Source: Streptomyces sp. NBRC 110028 (GTDB lineage Bacteria > Actinomycetota > Actinomycetes > Streptomycetales > Streptomycetaceae). From it: a DNA stretch of 37,330 nucleotides. The stretch is from the NCBI RefSeq assembly GCF_001417735.1, contig NZ_BBUZ01000055.1, positions 1-37,330 on the forward strand. The letters are read 5' to 3'. Within the stretch, counting starts at the first letter, position 1. Each line of letters begins with the position of its first letter. The position numbers and the translations under genes are program-made. This document shows, piece after piece, positions 1 to 7,200 of this stretch. The notes beneath the pieces are model-generated. The model was not told the origin of the DNA, made no database searches, and worked only from the letters and a program-made list of their open reading frames with translations.

Positions 1-118
1 CCAGGATCGTGCGCGGGCCGACCCGCTGAGCCGGTACCGGCAGCGTCCCCTCACGGAACCAGCGATACGCGGTCTGCGGATGCACACCCTGAGCCTTCGC
101 CCATTCCGTGAGCTTCAT
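1..118 (-). CDS. IS607-family serine recombinase, N-terminus (cut by window edge)
   Basis: The reading frame starts at an ATG whose complement is at 116-118 and runs off the left edge, giving 39 residues that begin MKLTEWAKAQGVHPQTAYRW. This is the MerR-like helix-turn-helix that forms the N-terminus of IS607-type TnpA, a small serine recombinase (the family pattern is L-x-E-W-A-...-T-A-Y-R-W-F-...-G-x-L-P-V-P-A). The catalytic resolvase domain and any partner tnpB would lie outside the window. No good Shine-Dalgarno sequence is seen before the ATG. A MerR-like excisionase or another HTH protein is the alternative, but the match to the IS607 head is strong. The end at position 1 is artificial. 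Confidence 0.75.
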   Translation of the reverse strand, partial: MKLTEWAKAQGVHPQTAYRWFREGTLPVPAQRVGPRTIL

Positions 119-130
119 GTTCTGACAACG

Positions 131-162
131 ACACTCACTCACACATGGTTACGCTCACTCAC
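131..162. repeat. Two 12-bp direct repeats 20 bp apart, upstream of the IS607-type gene
   Basis: ACNCTCACTCAC occurs at 131-142 and again at 151-162, exactly 20 bp apart (about two helical turns). It lies just upstream of the recombinase start and may mark TnpA binding sites or the element end. IS607 elements lack terminal inverted repeats, so the exact boundary cannot be placed. Confidence 0.6.
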
Positions 163-222
163 TCGACTTTGAAGAGCAGCAGTTGAAGACCCCCCCCGCC
201 GCCCACTTCTCACCCCGGAGAA

Positions 223-253
223 CTGCCCCGCCTCAGTCCTTGAGGCGGGGCAG
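223..253 (-). terminator. Hairpin at the 3' end of the LLM oxidoreductase gene
   Basis: A perfect 13-bp stem (223-235 with 241-253) encloses a 5-nt loop. The stem includes the stop codon of the oxidoreductase gene (complement of 233-235). No T-run follows, which is common in high-GC terminators. Confidence 0.7.
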
Positions 254-1219
254 CACTCGTTCCGCGAACAGCCGCAAGCACTGCCGGCCCTCCTCGACCG
301 GCATCCCGCCGCACAGCGGATGCAGCACCAGGCTCGTCTGATCGCCGCCCTGCCGCGCGTACGTCACGCACTCCTCGGGCGTGACGATCCGGTAGACGCC
401 CTCGCGGCGCAGCGTCTCCACGTCCGCGGCGTGCGAGCGGACCGCCGAGCGCACCGTGCCCGACTGCCACGACGCGTACATGCGGGCCTCGTGCAGCAGA
501 TGCGTCCCGTACAGCGCCCAGGCCCGGTCCGGGTCCTCGGCGACGTGCAGCAGCGGGGTGACCGCGGGGGGCATCAGGCACCAGCCCTCGGTGCCGTACT
601 CCATCCGCCGCGCGTGGTAGTACCCCTCCAGCTCCGGCAGATGAGCGCTCGGGAAGAACGGCAGGCCCAGCCGGGCCGCGCGGCGGGCCGCGGCCTTCGA
701 ACTGCCGCCGACCAGCAGCAGCGGATGCGGCTGGGTGTACGGGCGCGGGGTGACCCGCACCGTACGGCCCCGGTACGCGAACGGCTCGCCCGTCCACGCC
801 GCGAGCAGCGTCTCCAGCGCCTCGTCCTGCAGCGCGCCGCGCCCCTGCCAGTCCCGGCCGAGCGCCGCGTACTCCTCGGGCCGGTAGCCGATCCCGGCCA
901 CCGTGACCAGCCGGCCGCCGCTCGCCAGATCGAGCACCGCGATGTCCTCGGCCAGCCGCAGCGGGTCGTACAGCGGTGTGATCAGCGCGGAGATGGTCAC
1001 CGTGATCCGGCGGGTGGCACCGAGCACCGTGCCCGCGAAGACCAGCGGGGCGGGCAGCCAGCCGTTCGCCGCCCCGTGGTGCTCCTCGGTCTGGATGGTG
1101 GAGACGCCCATCTCGTCGGCGTAGGCGGCCATCTCGACGGCGGCGCGGTAGCGCTCGGCCAGGACACGCGGAGTGGCGGCGGGATCGACGAGGTTGAGGC
1201 GTACGACCGTGACGGCCAT
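233..1219 (-). CDS. LLM-class flavin-dependent oxidoreductase (luciferase-like)
   Basis: A 328-residue protein of the bacterial luciferase-like monooxygenase family, expected to use reduced flavin to oxidise an unknown substrate in the cytoplasm. Family features include the N-terminal RLNLVDP strand, EEHHG near residue 50 (a common F420/FMN-side motif), ITPLYDPLRLAEDIAVLD, SGGRLVTVAGIGYRPEEYAA, and the later TPRPYTQPHPLLLVGGSS with the phosphate-contacting GG. The ATG at 1217-1219 is chosen because GAAGGGGGA lies a short distance upstream; the frame stays open further upstream but without a comparable site. It stands alone on this strand, with a TetR-operator-like palindrome about 50 bp upstream and a hairpin over its stop codon. 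The substrate cannot be told from sequence. Confidence 0.85.
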   Translation of the reverse strand: MAVTVVRLNLVDPAATPRVLAERYRAAVEMAAYADEMGVSTIQTEEHHGAANGWLPAPLVFAGTVLGATRRITVTISALITPLYDPLRLAEDIAVLDLASGGRLVTVAGIGYRPEEYAALGRDWQGRGALQDEALETLLAAWTGEPFAYRGRTVRVTPRPYTQPHPLLLVGGSSKAAARRAARLGLPFFPSAHLPELEGYYHARRMEYGTEGWCLMPPAVTPLLHVAEDPDRAWALYGTHLLHEARMYASWQSGTVRSAVRSHAADVETLRREGVYRIVTPEECVTYARQGGDQTSLVLHPLCGGMPVEEGRQCLRLFAERVLPRLKD

Positions 1220-1271
1220 GGCGGGGGTCCCCCTTCGTCGTGGAACGGGCGGGAGCGGGCCACCGGACCGT

Positions 1272-1290
1272 ATCTGACGCATCGTCAAAT
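1272..1290. promoter_or_regulatory. TetR-type operator-like palindrome
   Basis: ATCTGACG-CAT-CGTCAAAT is an 8+3+8 inverted repeat with one mismatch between the arms, centred at 1281 and 53-71 bp upstream of the oxidoreductase start. A possible -10 (TACGGT on the minus strand, complement of 1267-1272) touches its edge, so a bound regulator would block transcription. No adjacent regulator gene is present. Confidence 0.55.
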
Positions 1291-1381
1291 GGCTACGGCC
1301 AGGCGCCGGGCGAAACGCGCCGGGCGCAGCCGGGACGGATGACCCATGCGCCTGGGACGCGGGGTGGGGGATCGTCATCCT

Positions 1382-1401
1382 GGGCCCGGCGAGCCGGGCC
1401 C
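1382..1401. other. Strong hairpin in the 315-bp gap 1220-1534
   Basis: GGGCCCGGC-GA-GCCGGGCCC is a perfect 9-bp stem at 1382-1390 and 1393-1401. The gap lies between two divergent genes. Apart from this hairpin and the palindrome at 1272-1290, nothing clear is seen in it. Confidence 0.5.
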
Positions 1402-1534
1402 GACACCGCACCATCACTCAGCAGCCAGGGCGCCCCGGAGGGCCGGGCGGCCACTCCTCGGAAGCCACTGCTGGCAAGGACGCATCAGCCACACCCGGCC
1501 CTCCCGGGCCACCCAACAACTTACGGAGGGGCGC

Positions 1535-1930
1535 ATGATGATCAGCACGGGGGAGACGCTCATCACCACATCCGACATCGATGACTTGGCCGGCCGGGTC
1601 CGGCTGGGCGCGGGCGACACCCGGGAACTGGAGGCCGCGAAGGACACGCTCTTCGCGGGCGGACTCACCCCCGCCGAGGCACAGCGCATCCGCCAGCGGC
1701 TGATGGTCACCGCGCTGCGCCACGGCGGCGACCTCCTCGCCAAGGTGCTCGGCCGCCTCACCCCGCGCGAGACCGCCATGGTGCGCCGCTACGCCCACCG
1801 GCTCGCCAACTACCTGGACACGCTGGACCTCTGGGCCGCCCAGCCCGTCATGCTCGCCCTGATGCGCTTCGGAATCCCCTACGACGAGGCCGAGTCGATC
1901 GCCGTCGCCGTCCTCTTCCAGGTGTGGTGA
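1535..1930 (+). CDS. Small conserved-looking protein of unknown function
   Basis: A 131-residue protein starting at the first ATG of an ATGATG pair at 1535, with GGAGGGG at 1525-1531 as ribosome binding site. It has no signal peptide, membrane segment or cysteine pair. It looks all-helical: a charged N-terminal half (ELEAAKDTLFAGGLTPAEAQ, then RIRQRLMVTALRHGGD) and a C-terminal part rich in aromatic and aliphatic residues, ending AVLFQVW. Third-position GC is high, which supports real coding. I do not recognise the family. It precedes a small secreted protein gene and a two-component pair in the same direction, but a 143-bp gap separates it from them, so co-transcription is uncertain. Confidence 0.7.
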   Translation: MMISTGETLITTSDIDDLAGRVRLGAGDTRELEAAKDTLFAGGLTPAEAQRIRQRLMVTALRHGGDLLAKVLGRLTPRETAMVRRYAHRLANYLDTLDLWAAQPVMLALMRFGIPYDEAESIAVAVLFQVW

Positions 1931-1950
1931 ACCGGACCTGGTGAACCGGA
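1925..1950. repeat. 12-bp tandem repeat at the 3' end of the small gene
   Basis: TGGTGAACCGGA occurs at 1925-1936 and 1939-1950, separated by CC (14-bp period). The first copy contains the stop codon of the gene ending at 1930. It looks like a small local duplication. Confidence 0.6.
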
Positions 1951-2073
1951 AAGGATGAACGCGCCACCGGAACGCGGGTGCGGGCGGGTCACCGGTTCGA
2001 GTGGGGCATGGCGTCCCCGCTGTTCAGAGCCGTGATGCGGGGTAAGGCTCGGGCGAGTACCAGGAGGTTGAAG

Positions 2074-2349
2074 ATGCGACTTTCCCGAATCCGCGCGACC
2101 ACGGCGCTCGGCCTGCTCGCGGGGACCGTCATGTGGACCGCCAGCGCCTCCCCCGCCACCGCGTCCGGAGGCGGCTGGCGGGAGGAAGGACACTTCGACA
2201 CCCAGGGCGCCTGCCGGAAGGCAGGGCAGACCGGGGTGGAGAAGAGCAAGTGGGACGAGTACAAATGCCGCCCCGGTCGCAGCGCCAATTACGTGACGCT
2301 GTGGGTCCGGGGCGGCGGCGCGCGGTTCGCCGGGCCGACCGCCGGCTGA
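2074..2349 (+). CDS. Small secreted protein with two cysteines
   Basis: A 91-residue precursor. The ATG at 2074 follows AGGAGG at 2063-2068 at good spacing. The N-terminus is a standard Sec signal peptide: basic RLSRIR, a hydrophobic core (TALGLLAGTVMW), and an AxA-type cleavage region around SASPATA near residue 31. The mature part is about 60 residues with two cysteines (ACRKAG and YKCRPG), which may form one disulfide, and an aromatic, basic character. Similar short two-cysteine exported proteins are common in Streptomyces and mostly uncharacterised. The gene ends one base before the sensor kinase ATG, so the two are almost certainly co-transcribed. That makes a role as a kinase ligand or accessory protein possible but unproven. 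Confidence 0.8.
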   Translation: MRLSRIRATTALGLLAGTVMWTASASPATASGGGWREEGHFDTQGACRKAGQTGVEKSKWDEYKCRPGRSANYVTLWVRGGGARFAGPTAG

Positions 2350-2350
2350 C

Positions 2351-4504
2351 ATGCGGCACGCCCTTCCGAAAGACCGTGCCGTGCAGGCAGCGGGCGGGGT
2401 GTCGGCGCTGTTCGTCGTGGTGCTGGCCGGCTGGCTCGCCGGTCTGCTGCGGGTCAACGACCAGTGGCTCGCCCTGTCCTCCACCCGCCTGCGTGGCACC
2501 ACGGCCCTGACCTCGGTCGCCGTGGGCGTCCCCGTCCTCGGCGTCGGCGTCCTGCTGCTCGCCGAGCGGTCCGCCCGGCGCTACGGCGGTGTGCTGCTGG
2601 TGGCGGGCGCCCTGTGGCTGCTGCCCTCGGCCGTCGCCGACCTGCTGGGGCCCGCCGGTCTCGGACCGGCCGGGGCCGCCGTGTCGCTGCTGCTCGCCGT
2701 GGCCGGCATGGTCTGCCGCCCGCTGACCGTCCTGCTGCTGCCCCTGTGGCTCTTCCCCCGCGGCGCCAGACGGCGCCGGCCCTGGTGGGCCATGAGCGCG
2801 GCCGCCTCCGCCTACTGGCTCGGATACGCCGTGCTGTGGCTCATCAGCGAGCCGCGAGTCGGCGCGGTCACCAACCCCGCCTTCCACACCGCGGGCGGTC
2901 AATGGGCCTTCGACCACCTCGACACCTACGCGGAGGCGGAACCCTGGGTGCTGCGCACCGTGGCCGTCGCCGTCACGACCGCCCTGTGCTGCCGCGCCGC
3001 CGTCACCGCCGGCGCCGAGCGGCGCGACTGGGCCCTGCTGGCCGCCGCCTACCCGGCCTGCGTCTCCCTCCTGCTCTCGGAGTGGGGCGAGGGCATGCCC
3101 ACCATCGCGGCCCGCACCCTCGGCAGCGCGGTCTGGGCGGCCGCCATCTGCCTGGGCGTCGCCCGCACCGGGATCTGGCGGCTCGACCGCTCCACCAGCC
3201 ACCGGCTCGCCCGCGCCTTCGTCCTCACCTCGCTCGCGGCCGTCGTCGTCTGCGCCGCCGTCGCCGTGCAGGCCGGACTCCCCTCCGTGCGCAACGGGAC
3301 CACCGTCACCGCCGTCGGCGGCGCCCTGCTGCTGGGCTGGGCCGTGCGGCCCGCCGCACGCTGGCTCACCCTCCGCGTCGAGCGCGCCTTCTACGGACCC
3401 CGGGCCCGGCCGCACGAGGCCGTCAGCGCCCTGGCCGTACGCCTCCAGCAGGCCCCGCACCCGGGCGAGGTGCCCCAGCAGATCTGCCGCAGCGCCGTCG
3501 AGGACCTCGGCGTCTCCGGCGCGGCCGTCAGCGTCGACACCCGGGCCGGGCCCCGCCGGCTGGCCGCCGCCGGGGCACCGCTCACCGGCCGCGTCCAGAC
3601 CTACCCGCTGCGCCACCACGGCCGCACCGTCGGCCGGCTCGAAGTCTCCCGGGACGGCTCCGGCACCCCCGCCGAGCGCGACAGCGGGCTGCTGTCCCTC
3701 CTCGCCGACCAGGCCGCCCCCGCGCTCGCCGCGCTGCGGCTGGCCGAGGAGGCCCAGGCCGCCCGCGAGCGGCTGGTGCTCGCCCGCGAACAGGAGCGGC
3801 GCCGGCTGCGCCGGGAGATCCACGACGGCCTCGGACCCCAGCTCGCCGCCGTGCGGCTGCGCCTGGACATCGCCCAGACCTCCTGCCCGCCCGGCCACCC
3901 GGCTCGCGTCCAGCTCTGCGAGGCCGCCGAAACGCTCGCCGAGGCCCTGGTCGAGGTGCGCCGCATCACCGCCGGGCTCGCCCCGGCCGCCCTCGCCGAG
4001 CGCGGTCTCGCCGGTGCGGTGCGGGACCTGGCGCGGCGGCTGGGTGTGGACGGGCTGCGGGTGAGCGTGGCCAGCCGGCCCGCCGTCCTGCCCCCGCTGT
4101 CGCCGGGCGTGGAGACCGCGGCGTACCGGATCGCGGCCGAGTCGCTCACCAACGCCGTACGACACGCCCGGGCGCGCCAGGTCCGGGTCGAACTGGTCAC
4201 GGACCCCGACACCTTCGAAACCCTCGACATCATGATCACCGACGACGGCAGCGGACTGCCGGAGACCGCGGTGCGCGGCGTGGGGCTGGCCTCGGTCCGG
4301 GAGCGGGCCGAGGAGATCGGCGGCTCCTGCTCGGTCACCGGCTCCGCGACCGGCACCGTGGTGCACGCGGTGCTGCCGCTCACCGGCCCGGGGGAGCCCG
4401 GGGAGCACGACGACCCGGAAGAACACCTGGAGCACACCGGATGCAGGTCTTGTACGACGCTCATCACCCAGGCCAAGCCCAGGGAGAGGACGCCCGCCCC
4501 GTGA
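2351..4504 (+). CDS. NarL-type sensor histidine kinase
   Basis: A 717-residue membrane kinase of the HisKA_3 class. The first about 330 residues contain nine or ten hydrophobic segments. The longest non-membrane loop (near residues 165-200, containing NPAFHTAGGQWAFDHLDTY) is a candidate sensing region. A GAF-like stretch follows at about 345-455. The dimerisation box has ERRRLRREIHDGLGPQLAAV with phospho-acceptor His491. The HATPase domain has the N-box ESLTNAVRHA with Asn601, then DDGSG and GVGLASVRERAEEIGG. The gene begins one base after the secreted-protein stop codon, with no strong ribosome binding site of its own. Its last four bases overlap the response regulator start. The signal is unknown. 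Confidence 0.93.
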   Translation: MRHALPKDRAVQAAGGVSALFVVVLAGWLAGLLRVNDQWLALSSTRLRGTTALTSVAVGVPVLGVGVLLLAERSARRYGGVLLVAGALWLLPSAVADLLGPAGLGPAGAAVSLLLAVAGMVCRPLTVLLLPLWLFPRGARRRRPWWAMSAAASAYWLGYAVLWLISEPRVGAVTNPAFHTAGGQWAFDHLDTYAEAEPWVLRTVAVAVTTALCCRAAVTAGAERRDWALLAAAYPACVSLLLSEWGEGMPTIAARTLGSAVWAAAICLGVARTGIWRLDRSTSHRLARAFVLTSLAAVVVCAAVAVQAGLPSVRNGTTVTAVGGALLLGWAVRPAARWLTLRVERAFYGPRARPHEAVSALAVRLQQAPHPGEVPQQICRSAVEDLGVSGAAVSVDTRAGPRRLAAAGAPLTGRVQTYPLRHHGRTVGRLEVSRDGSGTPAERDSGLLSLLADQAAPALAALRLAEEAQAARERLVLAREQERRRLRREIHDGLGPQLAAVRLRLDIAQTSCPPGHPARVQLCEAAETLAEALVEVRRITAGLAPAALAERGLAGAVRDLARRLGVDGLRVSVASRPAVLPPLSPGVETAAYRIAAESLTNAVRHARARQVRVELVTDPDTFETLDIMITDDGSGLPETAVRGVGLASVRERAEEIGGSCSVTGSATGTVVHAVLPLTGPGEPGEHDDPEEHLEHTGCRSCTTLITQAKPRERTPAP

Positions 4505-5169
4505 CCGCGCCGGCGGGCGCCGCGCAGTGGCGGGTCCTGCTCGTCGACGACCATCCCCTCTTCCGCGAGGGACTGGCCGCGGCCCTCAACCTGGACGACG
4601 CCTTCACCGTCGTCGGCCAGGCGGCCCGCGCGGACGAGGCGATCGCCGAGGCCGGGCGCGCCGCACCCGATCTGGTGGTCATGGATCTCGGGCTGCCCGG
4701 CCGGTCCGGTCTGGAGGCGACCCGGCGGATCCTGTGCGCCCGCCCCGAGGTGCGGGTGATGGTCATGACGATGTCCGAGGACGACGACAGCCTGCTGGCC
4801 GCCGTGCGCGCCGGCGCCCGCGGCTATCTCCTCAAGGGCGCGGGCCGGGACGAGATCCTGCGTGCCCTGCACACCGTGGTGCGCGGCGGCGCCGTCTTCA
4901 GCCCGCGCATGGCGGAGCGGCTGGGGGCGCTGCTGGGCGCCTTCGGCGCGGCGTCGGCCAAGGAGGCGTTCCCGACCCTCACCGCGCGCGAACGCGAGGT
5001 GCTGGACCTGCTCGCGGGCGGGCTCGGCTACCGTCAGATCGCCCAGCGGCTGGTGGTCACGGACAAGACCGTGCGCAACCACGTGGGCTCGATCTTCGCC
5101 AAGCTCCAGGTGCACGACCGGGCCCAGGCGATCGTCCGGGCCCGCGAAGCCGGGCTCGGAGGCGAATGA
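4501..5169 (+). CDS. NarL/FixJ-type response regulator
   Basis: A 222-residue regulator partnered with the kinase before it. The receiver domain has the acidic pair Asp16-Asp17 (LLVDDHPLF), phospho-acceptor Asp62 (VVMDLGLPG) and the conserved lysine in GYLLKGAG. The C-terminal LuxR-type helix-turn-helix reads LTAREREVLDLLAGG and then KTVRNHVGSIFAKL, so it should bind DNA as a dimer. The GTG at 4501 overlaps the kinase stop in a GTGA, which suggests translational coupling. An in-frame ATG at 4441 with GGAG upstream is an alternative start that would add 20 residues. Targets are unknown. Confidence 0.92.
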   Translation: MTAPAGAAQWRVLLVDDHPLFREGLAAALNLDDAFTVVGQAARADEAIAEAGRAAPDLVVMDLGLPGRSGLEATRRILCARPEVRVMVMTMSEDDDSLLAAVRAGARGYLLKGAGRDEILRALHTVVRGGAVFSPRMAERLGALLGAFGAASAKEAFPTLTAREREVLDLLAGGLGYRQIAQRLVVTDKTVRNHVGSIFAKLQVHDRAQAIVRAREAGLGGE

Positions 5170-5194
5170 CTCGCTCCGCCGTGTGTCTGATACT
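5166..5194 (+). promoter_or_regulatory. Probable ftsY promoter (leaderless)
   Basis: ATGACT (5166-5171) and GATACT (5189-5194) are separated by 17 bp and overlap the response regulator stop codon. The start point would be near 5201, leaving almost no leader before the ftsY ATG at 5204. No Shine-Dalgarno sequence precedes that ATG. Confidence 0.6.
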
Positions 5195-5203
5195 GGGTGG
5201 GTT

Positions 5204-6412
5204 ATGGAATTCGTCATCCTTGCTGTAGTCATCGCTGTGGTCGCGCTCGCCGCGATCAGCGGGCTCGTGATCAGCAGCCGCAAGAAGAAGCGGCTGCCCC
5301 CGGCACCGCCGAGCAGCCCGTCCGTCACCGCGCCGCCCGCCGAACCGCACGTCGGCGAGGAGGCCGAAACCCCGCGCGAGGAACCGCGCAGAACCATCGA
5401 AGAGGTGGACCTGCCCGGCGCCCAGGCGCCGGCCGCGCCCGCCGAGCCGGAGGCCCCGCCGGTCGAGGTTCCGGAGCCGACCGCCGGCCGGCTGGTCCGG
5501 CTGCGCGCCCGGCTGTCCCGGTCCCAGACGACCCTGGGCAAGGGACTGCTGACGCTGCTGTCCCGTGAGCACCTCGACGACGACACGTGGGAGGAGATCG
5601 AGGACACCCTGCTGACCGCCGACGTCGGCGTCGCACCGACCCAGGAGCTGGTCGAGCGGCTGCGCGAGCGGGTCAAGGTGCTCGGCACCCGTACCCCCGA
5701 CGAGCTGCGGGGGCTGCTGCGTGAGGAGCTGCTGAACCTCGTCGGCACCGAGGCCGACCGCACCGTGCACACCGAGAGCGGGGTGGGGGCGAACGGCGAG
5801 GAGAAGCCGGGCGTCGTCCTGGTCGTCGGGGTCAACGGCACCGGCAAGACCACCACCACCGGCAAGCTCGCCCGGGTCCTGGTGGCCGACGGCAAGTCGG
5901 TCGTGCTGGGCGCGGCGGACACCTTCCGGGCGGCCGCCGCCGACCAGCTGCAGACCTGGGGCGAGCGCGTCGGCGCCCGTACGGTCCGCGGCCCCGAGGG
6001 CGGCGACCCGGCGTCGGTCGGCTTCGACGCGGTGAAGGAGGGCATCGCCGAGTCCGCGGACGTCGTCCTCATCGACACCGCGGGGCGGCTGCACACCAAG
6101 ACCGGCCTGATGGACGAGCTGGGCAAGGTCAAGCGGGTCGTGGAGAAGCACGGCACGGTGGACGAGGTGCTGCTCGTGCTCGACGCCACCACCGGTCAGA
6201 ACGGGCTGGTGCAGGCGCGGGTCTTCCGCGAGGTGGTGGACATCACCGGCATCGTGCTCACCAAGCTGGACGGCACCGCCAAGGGCGGCATCGTGGTCGC
6301 GGTCCAGCGGGAACTGGGCGTACCGGTCAAGCTGATCGGGCTGGGCGAGGGCGCGGACGACCTGGCGCCGTTCGAGCCGGAGGCGTTCGTCGACGCGCTG
6401 ATCGGCGACTGA
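5204..6412 (+). CDS. ftsY: Signal recognition particle receptor FtsY
   Basis: A 402-residue SRP receptor GTPase that docks Ffh-ribosome complexes at the membrane. It opens with a real hydrophobic anchor (FVILAVVIAVVALAAISGLV, residues 3-22) followed by a basic patch, as in other actinobacterial FtsY. A Pro/Glu-rich linker follows to about residue 95, then the helical N domain, then the G domain. G-domain motifs are GVNGTGKT (209-216), DTFRAAAADQL, DTAGR and TKLDGTAKGG (from residue 353). The ATG at 5204 is chosen because the anchor starts there and a promoter abuts it. The gene is separate from the two-component pair. A double hairpin terminator follows. Confidence 0.97.
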   Translation: MEFVILAVVIAVVALAAISGLVISSRKKKRLPPAPPSSPSVTAPPAEPHVGEEAETPREEPRRTIEEVDLPGAQAPAAPAEPEAPPVEVPEPTAGRLVRLRARLSRSQTTLGKGLLTLLSREHLDDDTWEEIEDTLLTADVGVAPTQELVERLRERVKVLGTRTPDELRGLLREELLNLVGTEADRTVHTESGVGANGEEKPGVVLVVGVNGTGKTTTTGKLARVLVADGKSVVLGAADTFRAAAADQLQTWGERVGARTVRGPEGGDPASVGFDAVKEGIAESADVVLIDTAGRLHTKTGLMDELGKVKRVVEKHGTVDEVLLVLDATTGQNGLVQARVFREVVDITGIVLTKLDGTAKGGIVVAVQRELGVPVKLIGLGEGADDLAPFEPEAFVDALIGD

Positions 6413-6439
6413 CCTCGCCGGACCCCGCGGAACCTCATC

Positions 6440-6500
6440 GCCGGACGGGCTTGAATCCATGGCGGATTCAAGCCCGTCCGGCGTTTCAAGCCCGTCCGGC
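6440..6500. terminator. Bidirectional terminator with a duplicated arm
   Basis: A perfect 19-bp stem (6440-6458 with 6464-6482) with a 5-nt loop lies between the convergent ftsY and Prim-Pol-like genes. A further 16-bp copy of the 3' arm (TTCAAGCCCGTCCGGC) at 6485-6500 could pair with the same left arm instead. Confidence 0.85.
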
Positions 6501-6516
6501 ATGCGGGCGGGGCGTG

Positions 6517-7200
6517 TCAGACGGCCCCGGCCCGGTGGCTCGCGTAGGCGAGGGTGCCCAGCACCAGCCGGGCGTGCGGCGGCCTGCCCGCCGTGTCGAG
6601 GGTCGGCGGGCGCAGCCAGCGCACCGGCCCCAGGCCCCCGAGGTCGGAGGGCGGCGCGGTGATGTGGTCGCCCTTCCCCAGACAGCGAAGATCGAGGTCG
6701 GCGTCGTCCCAGCCCATGCGGTAGAGCAGCTCGGGGAGTTCGGCCTCGGTCCCCGGCGCGACGAAGAACTGGGCGCGCCCGTGCGGGGTGACGGCCACCG
6801 GGCCCAGCGGCAGGCCCATCCGCTCCAGCCGCACCAGGGCGTGTCGCCCCGCGTACTCGGCCACCTCCAGGACGTCGAACGACCGGCCCACGGGCAGCAG
6901 GACGGCCGCGCCCGGGACCTCCTCCCACGCCGCCGCCGCCGCGTCCAGCGTGGCGCCCGCGGGCACGCCGGGCGCGAAGCCGAGCGGATGTGCGCCGGGG
7001 GCGGAACAGCCGGCCGCACCGCAGGAGCATTCGTTTCTGCTGCCGCCCGTGCCGCCCGTGCCGCGCGTGGCCCGGGCGCCCGGCACCACGTCCCAGCCCC
7101 ACAGCCCGGTGTACTCCGCCACCGTGGTGGACTCGGACGCACGGCCCCGGCGCCGTGAGCCGGACCGCATCTCCCGGATGCCGCCGATCGTGAAGCCCAT
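6517..7200 (-). CDS. Prim-Pol-like (bifunctional primase/polymerase N-terminal) protein
   Basis: A 227-residue protein resembling the N-terminal Prim-Pol domain found in actinobacterial and plasmid replication proteins. It has AEYTGLWGWDVVPGA, a cysteine cluster ECSCGAAGCSAPGAHPLGF typical of actinobacterial members, and a later AAAWEEVPGAAVLLPVGR region. Where active enzymes have a DxD metal site, this protein reads SFDVLEV, so polymerase activity is doubtful. No helicase or other C-terminal domain follows. GGAGGGG lies just before the ATG. The gene sits between ftsY and nsdA, as I recall for the S. coelicolor SCO5581 position. A regulatory or structural role is possible; the function is unknown. 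Confidence 0.7.
   Translation of the reverse strand: MGFTIGGIREMRSGSRRRGRASESTTVAEYTGLWGWDVVPGARATRGTGGTGGSRNECSCGAAGCSAPGAHPLGFAPGVPAGATLDAAAAAWEEVPGAAVLLPVGRSFDVLEVAEYAGRHALVRLERMGLPLGPVAVTPHGRAQFFVAPGTEAELPELLYRMGWDDADLDLRCLGKGDHITAPPSDLGGLGPVRWLRPPTLDTAGRPPHARLVLGTLAYASHRAGAV

Noticed and set aside
1986..2010. GGTTCGAGT resembling a tRNA T-arm
   Set aside because: No matching arms or acceptor stem around it.
2464..5169. Long 901-codon plus-strand frame covering the kinase in another frame
   Set aside because: Only its 3' part (from 4501) is real, the response regulator; the rest is an Arg/Pro-rich shadow of the kinase gene.
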